Of a stretch of DNA of 64,000 bases, positions 59,088-64,000 are shown one piece after another (the first letter of the stretch is position 1; each line of letters begins with the position of its first letter). The stretch lies in NCBI RefSeq assembly GCF_023283485.1, contig NZ_JAKILU010000006.1:124001-188000 (forward strand). The letters are read 5' to 3'. Under the pieces are notes generated by a model. It was given only the letters and a program-made list of their open reading frames with translations, had not been told where the DNA came from and searched no databases. The stretch is from Shewanella glacialipiscicola. Lineage in GTDB: Bacteria > Pseudomonadota > Gammaproteobacteria > Enterobacterales > Shewanellaceae. Both the position numbers and the translations under genes were made by a program.

Positions 59088-60638
59088 TTAGGCTTTCGCT
59101 TTAGCGTTAGCGATATTGACTTTCCAAATGGCTGGACCGGTTTCGTGGGCATTAACGCCATTTGAATCCACTGCTACAGTCACTGGCATATCTTGCACAT
59201 CAAACTCGTAAATCGCTTCCATGCCTAAATCAGCAAAGGCCACTACGCGCGAATGTTTAATCGCTTTAGACACTAAATACGCCGCGCCGCCAACTGCCAT
59301 CAGATAAACCGCTTTGTGCTTTTTGATAGACTCAACCGTCGCAGGGCCGCGCTCAGCTTTACCTATCATGCCCATTAGGCCGGTTTTTTCTAACATTAAG
59401 TCAGTGAATTTATCCATACGGGTTGCGGTTGTTGGGCCCGCAGGACCCACAACTTCGCTGCCAACTGGGTCAACTGGGCCAACGTAGTAGATAAACTTAC
59501 CCGTAAAGTCCACGCCTTCTGGCAGACCTTCGCCACTTTCAATCAGACTTTGAATGCGCTTATGGGCAGCATCGCGACCAGTGAGCATTTTACCGCTCAG
59601 CAGAATGGTTTCACCGCTCTGCCACTGTTCGATATCCGCTTGCGTAACAGTATCTAAGTTAACGCGGCGCACATCATCACCCACTTCACGGGTAATTTCT
59701 GGCCAATCTGCCAGTGATGGCGGCGTTAAATCAGCGGGGCCTGAGCCGTCTAAATGAAAGTGCACGTGGCGAGTAGCCGCGCAGTTAGGGATCATTACCA
59801 CAGGCTTTGAGGCCGCATGGGTTGGCGCCGATTTGATTTTAACATCTAACACTGTGGTTAAACCGCCAAGTCCCTGAGCACCAATACCTAAATTGTTAGC
59901 ACGCTCAAAAATATCTAAACGCAACTTTTCTTCGGTAGTTTGGGCGCCGCGAGCAATTAACTCATGGATATCAACGCTTTCCATCAGTGCTTCTTTGGCT
60001 AATACAGCGGCTTTTTCTGCCGTGCCACCAATACCGATGCCAAGCATGCCCGGTGGACACCAACCCGCGCCCATCGTTGGCAACGTTTTTTCAACCCAAG
60101 CGGCAACATCGTCTGATGGGTTTAACATTGCCATTTTTGCTTTGTTTTCACTGCCGCCTCCTTTGGCCGCAATGGCAACTTCAATGTGATTGCCTTGCAC
60201 CATATCGATATGCACCACAGACGGCGTGTTATCTTTGGTATTTTTACGGCTACCGGCAGGATCTGACACAATCGATGCACGTAATGGGTTATCAGGATTG
60301 GTATAAGCACGACGAACACCTTCGTCGACCATTTCCTGAATGGTCATATCGGTTTTGTCCCATTGAACAGCCATGCCTACTTTAACAAAAGCAGTCACAA
60401 TTCCCGTATCTTGGCACAAAGGACGTTTACCTTCGGCCGACATACGTGAGTTAATTAAAATTTGCGCAATTGCATCCTTTGCCGCAGCACTTTGCTCACG
60501 CTCATAAGCTGCGCTCATGGCATCGACAAAATCCTTTGGATGGTAATAAGAGATGTATTGCAGGGCATCTGCCACACTTTCAATAAAGTCGGCTTGTTTA
60601 ATCACAGCGTTTTCAGAAGTTTTATGGTGAGTTGACAT
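59088..60638 (-). CDS. fumB: Fumarate hydratase, class I (Fe-S type)
   Basis: Iron-sulfur fumarase of 516 residues that interconverts fumarate and malate. It is of the two-domain single-chain class I type. Cluster cysteines are expected in GKRPLCQDTGIV, in PNCAATRHVHFH and in a third position. EVVGPAGPTTATRMD near the C-terminal domain is characteristic. I chose the ATG at 60636-60638 (MSTHHKTSENAVIKQADFIES), since a longer frame adds 21 unrelated residues. Oxygen-sensitive by family. Fum A or B assignment is arbitrary. Confidence 0.93.
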   Translation of the reverse strand: MSTHHKTSENAVIKQADFIESVADALQYISYYHPKDFVDAMSAAYEREQSAAAKDAIAQILINSRMSAEGKRPLCQDTGIVTAFVKVGMAVQWDKTDMTIQEMVDEGVRRAYTNPDNPLRASIVSDPAGSRKNTKDNTPSVVHIDMVQGNHIEVAIAAKGGGSENKAKMAMLNPSDDVAAWVEKTLPTMGAGWCPPGMLGIGIGGTAEKAAVLAKEALMESVDIHELIARGAQTTEEKLRLDIFERANNLGIGAQGLGGLTTVLDVKIKSAPTHAASKPVVMIPNCAATRHVHFHLDGSGPADLTPPSLADWPEITREVGDDVRRVNLDTVTQADIEQWQSGETILLSGKMLTGRDAAHKRIQSLIESGEGLPEGVDFTGKFIYYVGPVDPVGSEVVGPAGPTTATRMDKFTDLMLEKTGLMGMIGKAERGPATVESIKKHKAVYLMAVGGAAYLVSKAIKHSRVVAFADLGMEAIYEFDVQDMPVTVAVDSNGVNAHETGPAIWKVNIANAKAKA

Positions 60639-60757
60639 AGTAGGAGCGCTCCAGCAGCCTATGTGGCCTGACTTGTTTTTGTTTAATTCTTTCTGGGTCA
60701 ATATGATACTCTTTCACATCTTTTTGGGCTACATCACATTTTAGATAGGGTTAATCG

Positions 60758-62161
60758 ATGGCAATTAGGGCGTCAACACAGCTTGCATCACGCCAACTTG
60801 ACTGGACATTAAGCACCACGGCACTTTTTGAACACTTTGCTGGTGACACTTGGGCAATCCTGTTGGATTCAGCGAACGCGCCGCATCAAGACGCCAGGTT
60901 CGATATTATTTGCGCCAATCCCATCGCCACGTTAGTCACTCAAGGCGAGCAAAGCGATATCAAGCTTATCGATAAAAACTTGAGCATACCCGAGGCAATA
61001 GAGCCAAACCGTGATCCCTTCGACCTGCTCAACACTTTATTAAGCCATTGGTATGCAAAATCTTTTGAATGTAATCTGCCCTTTAGTGGCGGCGCCATGG
61101 GCAGCTTTAGCTACGATTTAGGCCGCCGTATTGAATCTCTGCCAGCAACGGCAAAGCAAGATATACAGCTGCCAGAGATGAATATTGGCTTTTATGACTG
61201 GGCGCTGGTTTTTGATTACCAAGCTCAATGTTGGCATTTGCTGCATTATTTAGGGGAAGCAGCCCTTGAAATTGAGTTGAAAAATATTCAAGCAAAAATA
61301 GTTAAAAAGCGAAATTCCGCCACATTTACACTTACCAGTCCATGGGTTACTCAAATCAATAAAGCCCAATACACGGACAAATTTAACGCAGTACAAGCCT
61401 ATTTGCACAGCGGCGATTGCTATCAAATAAATTTAACCCAAAGATTTGAAGCTGGTTATCATGGCGATGAATGGCTAGCGTATTGCCAACTGCGTAATGC
61501 CAATAAAGCGCCCTTCTCGGCCTTTATGCGCTTACCGCAAAATGCGATTTTATCGATTTCACCTGAGCGTTTTATTCAACTTCGCGGCGTTGATATTCAA
61601 ACCAAACCCATCAAAGGCACCTTGCCGCGCCATAGTGATCTTGAGCTTGATATTCAAGCCGCCAACACCCTTGCCTGTTCGCCAAAGGATCGCGCCGAAA
61701 ACGTGATGATTGTCGATTTACTGCGTAATGATATTGGTAAAGTGGCAGCCGCAGGTTCGGTACGTGTACCGCATCTATTTCAGATTGAAAGCTTTCCCGC
61801 TGTGCATCACCTTGTTAGCACAGTGACGGCTAAGCTAGATGCTAAATACTGTGCCAGTGATTTACTGCGCGCAGCGTTCCCTGGCGGTTCAATTACCGGT
61901 GCACCGAAAATTCGCGCCATGGAAATTATCGAAGAGCTGGAACCGTCGCGGCGAAGTTTATATTGTGGTTCTATGGGATATTTAAGCCAAGATGGGCAAA
62001 TGGATACCAGTATCACCATTCGCACACTAATCGCCGAGGGCGGTAAACTTTATTGCTGGGCGGGCGGCGGTATTGTAGCCGACTCGAATGTAGATGCTGA
62101 GTACCAAGAAAGCTTTGACAAAGTAAGCCAGATTTTACCTTTGCTGGGCAAAGGCTTATAA
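60758..62161 (+). CDS. pabB: Aminodeoxychorismate synthase component I
   Basis: Makes 4-amino-4-deoxychorismate from chorismate with ammonia from PabA, for folate synthesis. The 467-residue protein has the chorismate-binding domain with KPIKGTLPRH (the catalytic Lys), DLLRNDIGKVAAAGSV, and GGSITGAPKIRAMEII. The ribosome binding site is AGGG. It is divergent from fumarase and followed 42 bases later by a Nudix gene, as in E. coli. Confidence 0.95.
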   Translation: MAIRASTQLASRQLDWTLSTTALFEHFAGDTWAILLDSANAPHQDARFDIICANPIATLVTQGEQSDIKLIDKNLSIPEAIEPNRDPFDLLNTLLSHWYAKSFECNLPFSGGAMGSFSYDLGRRIESLPATAKQDIQLPEMNIGFYDWALVFDYQAQCWHLLHYLGEAALEIELKNIQAKIVKKRNSATFTLTSPWVTQINKAQYTDKFNAVQAYLHSGDCYQINLTQRFEAGYHGDEWLAYCQLRNANKAPFSAFMRLPQNAILSISPERFIQLRGVDIQTKPIKGTLPRHSDLELDIQAANTLACSPKDRAENVMIVDLLRNDIGKVAAAGSVRVPHLFQIESFPAVHHLVSTVTAKLDAKYCASDLLRAAFPGGSITGAPKIRAMEIIEELEPSRRSLYCGSMGYLSQDGQMDTSITIRTLIAEGGKLYCWAGGGIVADSNVDAEYQESFDKVSQILPLLGKGL

Positions 62162-62203
62162 AGCCCCTTAAGTGTTAATACGCCATAATTAACGGAAATA
62201 TCG

Positions 62204-62791
62204 ATGGAAATTGCAGAGTTTAGACTCAGATTTAATTTGCATTCTTTAGCCCTGCAAGATCCCGCAGCCTTCCCACATATTGGGTTACGCAAAGCTGCAG
62301 TCTTAATTGCACTGCAAGATATTGGCGGAGAATTGCATCTTATTTTAACCCAAAGACCCATGCATCTACGCGCTCACCCTGGGCAGGTCAGCTTTCCTGG
62401 CGGAAAAATAGAGCCGGAGGATGTCAATGCCATTGCGGCCGCATTGCGAGAAGCAGAAGAAGAAATTGGGTTATCAAGGAATAACGTGGACGTTTTGGGT
62501 ACATTTCCGCCCTATAATACCTTTACTGGGTTTGAAATAACACCCGTGGTCGGCATTGTCAAACAAACCTTCGTTTTGAAGCTCGACCCCGGTGAAGTCG
62601 CCGATTGTTTTACTGTGCCTTTAAGCTTTTTTATTGACCCTAGTCATCGCCATCAAAAATTCTTTTTACGGCAAGGGCATTATTACAGTGTGCATGTTAT
62701 GCCCTATCAACAACGATTTATTTGGGGCGCTACCGCTGCCATCATTGACCACTTATGTCGTCAATTGAGTATCCCAGCCGACTTCATTTGA
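62204..62791 (+). CDS. nudL: Nudix CoA pyrophosphatase-like hydrolase
   Basis: A 195-residue Nudix hydrolase similar to E. coli NudL/YeaB. The Nudix box is GGKIEPEDVNAIAAALREAE EEIGL near residues 66-89, preceded by the NudL-type LTQRPMHLRAHPGQVSFPGG. CoA-diphosphatase specificity is assigned from the HPGQVSFPGGK block. It pairs with pabB as in other gammaproteobacteria. Confidence 0.88.
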   Translation: MEIAEFRLRFNLHSLALQDPAAFPHIGLRKAAVLIALQDIGGELHLILTQRPMHLRAHPGQVSFPGGKIEPEDVNAIAAALREAEEEIGLSRNNVDVLGTFPPYNTFTGFEITPVVGIVKQTFVLKLDPGEVADCFTVPLSFFIDPSHRHQKFFLRQGHYYSVHVMPYQQRFIWGATAAIIDHLCRQLSIPADFI

Positions 62792-62819
62792 TGCTGGCTA
62801 CATGCAGATAAATTCCAAT

Positions 62820-63155
62820 TTAAATCATCAAATGCACATACAAACCCGCAACCACAGAGGTGAGCAGTAGCATAGGGATGTTAAACCAAAATCCTAATTT
62901 ACTGTGATGCGCCACATAATAGTTAAATGCCAAGCTGATCAAACTTATCGCACCACAAGCCCAAATTAGATACACCAGTAATTGAGTTTCATGTGGGTCC
63001 CAATCCAATCTGAACGTGGCGCCACGGGCCAAATAGGCGCCGACCTCACGATCTGGCCTCGCCTCACCAAAAACCAATAATGCATAGACGGCAATTGCCC
63101 AGCCTAAAATGGATAAGGTCGCGAGGATTATTTGAAATATTCTGGTCTTGCGCAT
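62820..63155 (-). CDS. Conserved small inner-membrane protein
   Basis: A 111-residue protein with three probable membrane helices (about 8-28, 60-82 and 90-110). I chose the second ATG, which has GGGAGG five bases upstream; the first would add 11 residues without a ribosome binding site. It has no known domain. It is convergent with nudL and divergent from asnS. Confidence 0.65.
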   Translation of the reverse strand: MRKTRIFQIILATLSILGWAIAVYALLVFGEARPDREVGAYLARGATFRLDWDPHETQLLVYLIWACGAISLISLAFNYYVAHHSKLGFWFNIPMLLLTSVVAGLYVHLMI

Positions 63156-63306
63156 ACCACCTCCCACCGTTTGACACACTTTAATCATTAAATATCGATA
63201 TTATTAGACTCAGGATACCTTTTTCAGCTTGAGAAAAGCCACCAGCAAGGTAATATAAACCTCCAAAATTTTCATATAAAACGTTTCGTTGGAGAATTAA
63301 GTAACA

Positions 63307-64000
63307 ATGAGCATCGCATCTGTCGCATCTGTATTTAAAGGTGAGCACGCCGTCGGTTCAATAGTCACTGTACGTGGCTGGGTTAGAACTCGTCGTGACT
63401 CTAAAGCCGGCATCTCTTTTTTAGCTGTTTATGATGGCTCCTGCTTTAATCCTATCCAAGGTGTCGTGCCCAATAGCTTAGATAATTACGACAACGAAGT
63501 ATTAAAGCTCACTGCTGGTTGCTCTGTCGTGATGACGGGCGCTGTGGTTGAATCTCCAGGCGCTGGCCAAGCATTTGAACTGCAAGTCACCGCACTTGAA
63601 GTCGCGGGTTGGGTGGACGATCCAGACACTTACCCAATGGCCGCTAAGCGTCATTCGGTTGAACATTTACGTGAATTGGCGCACTTGCGTCCACGCACTA
63701 ACTTGATTGGCGCCGTGGCCCGTGTGCGTAACTGTTTATCGCAAGCGATTCACCGTTTCTACCACGAAGAAGGCTTTATTTGGGTATCTACGCCACTGAT
63801 TACCGCATCAGATACTGAAGGCGCTGGTGAAATGTTCCGCGTATCGACCTTAGATATGGAAAACCTGCCTCGAACTAGCGATGGCAAAGTCGATTACGAC
63901 AAAGACTTTTTTGGTAAAGAGGCTTTCTTAACCGTATCAGGCCAGCTAAATGGCGAAACCTACGCCAGTGCACTGTCAAAAATCTATACTTTTGGCCCGA
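63307..64000 (+). CDS. asnS: Asparagine-tRNA ligase (5' part)
   Basis: Class II aminoacyl-tRNA synthetase; the C-terminal half lies beyond the right edge. The visible 231 codons start [20 protein letters not shown]. The OB-fold anticodon-binding domain comes first ([21 protein letters not shown]), then class II motif 1 in FWVSTP-like sequence ([23 protein letters not shown]). A GGAG ribosome binding site precedes the ATG. Confidence 0.96.
   Translation, partial: MSIASVASVFKGEHAVGSIVTVRGWVRTRRDSKAGISFLAVYDGSCFNPIQGVVPNSLDNYDNEVLKLTAGCSVVMTGAVVESPGAGQAFELQVTALEVAGWVDDPDTYPMAAKRHSVEHLRELAHLRPRTNLIGAVARVRNCLSQAIHRFYHEEGFIWVSTPLITASDTEGAGEMFRVSTLDMENLPRTSDGKVDYDKDFFGKEAFLTVSGQLNGETYASALSKIYTFGP

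Overview
The window is a gammaproteobacterial chromosome segment that most probably comes from a Shewanella species. The reasons are the gene content and order (mfd followed by a csiV-type gene, ychE-type marC next to adhE, pabB next to a nudL-type gene), a small periplasmic tetraheme cytochrome c, and coding sequence of moderate GC separated by AT-rich intergenic DNA. This assignment rests on recognition of families and order, not on a database search.

Layout. 1-8145 (minus strand): the 3'-truncated rimK, then the Fe-S cluster assembly operon iscR-iscS-iscU-iscA-hscB-hscA-fdx, headed by cysE and trmJ. Two abutting IscR-type operators lie upstream of iscR. 8298-23004: suhB, the LolCDE lipoprotein exporter, a possible PilZ-like protein, mfd, csiV, an hdhA-type dehydrogenase, ycfP, nagZ and sdaA. 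23094-28675: formaldehyde detoxification (fghA, frmA) with a divergent LysR regulator, a putative amine oxidase (puuB-like), an unlisted 37-residue membrane peptide gene and a DUF938 methyltransferase-like gene. 29334-34600 is the most accessory-looking part: a tetraheme cytochrome under a perfect FNR-type box, yoaA, then about 2.8 kb of sparse AT-rich DNA. That stretch holds small coding remnants, an inverted-repeat element, a two-gene unit ending in an unknown lipoprotein, and a GC-richer structured segment.

34604-42578 is the complete histidine operon hisGDCBHAFIE with its leader peptide (five consecutive His codons) and attenuator. 42579-44547 is tyrP behind a long leader. I read that leader as an aromatic amino acid attenuator: an 11-codon peptide rich in Tyr and Phe followed by mutually exclusive stems, then a five-copy 15-bp tandem repeat. 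44801-48723 is ydbH-ynbE-ydbL, a presumed envelope lipid-transport bridge. 48789-49303 holds the C-terminal remnant of a tyrosine integrase next to tRNA-Ser(GGA). 49504-64000: a NIT-domain chemoreceptor, marC, adhE (with a terminator-like hairpin right before its ribosome binding site), an M14 metallopeptidase, an S9 peptidase, class I fumarase, pabB, a Nudix CoA pyrophosphatase, a small membrane protein and the start of asnS.

Most of the window is core metabolism and envelope biology. The points that deserve a second look are regulatory (the tyrP leader, the adhE hairpin), the very small genes, and the sparse 31.8-34.6 kb region. I found no phage cluster, CRISPR array, defence island or secondary-metabolite cluster.
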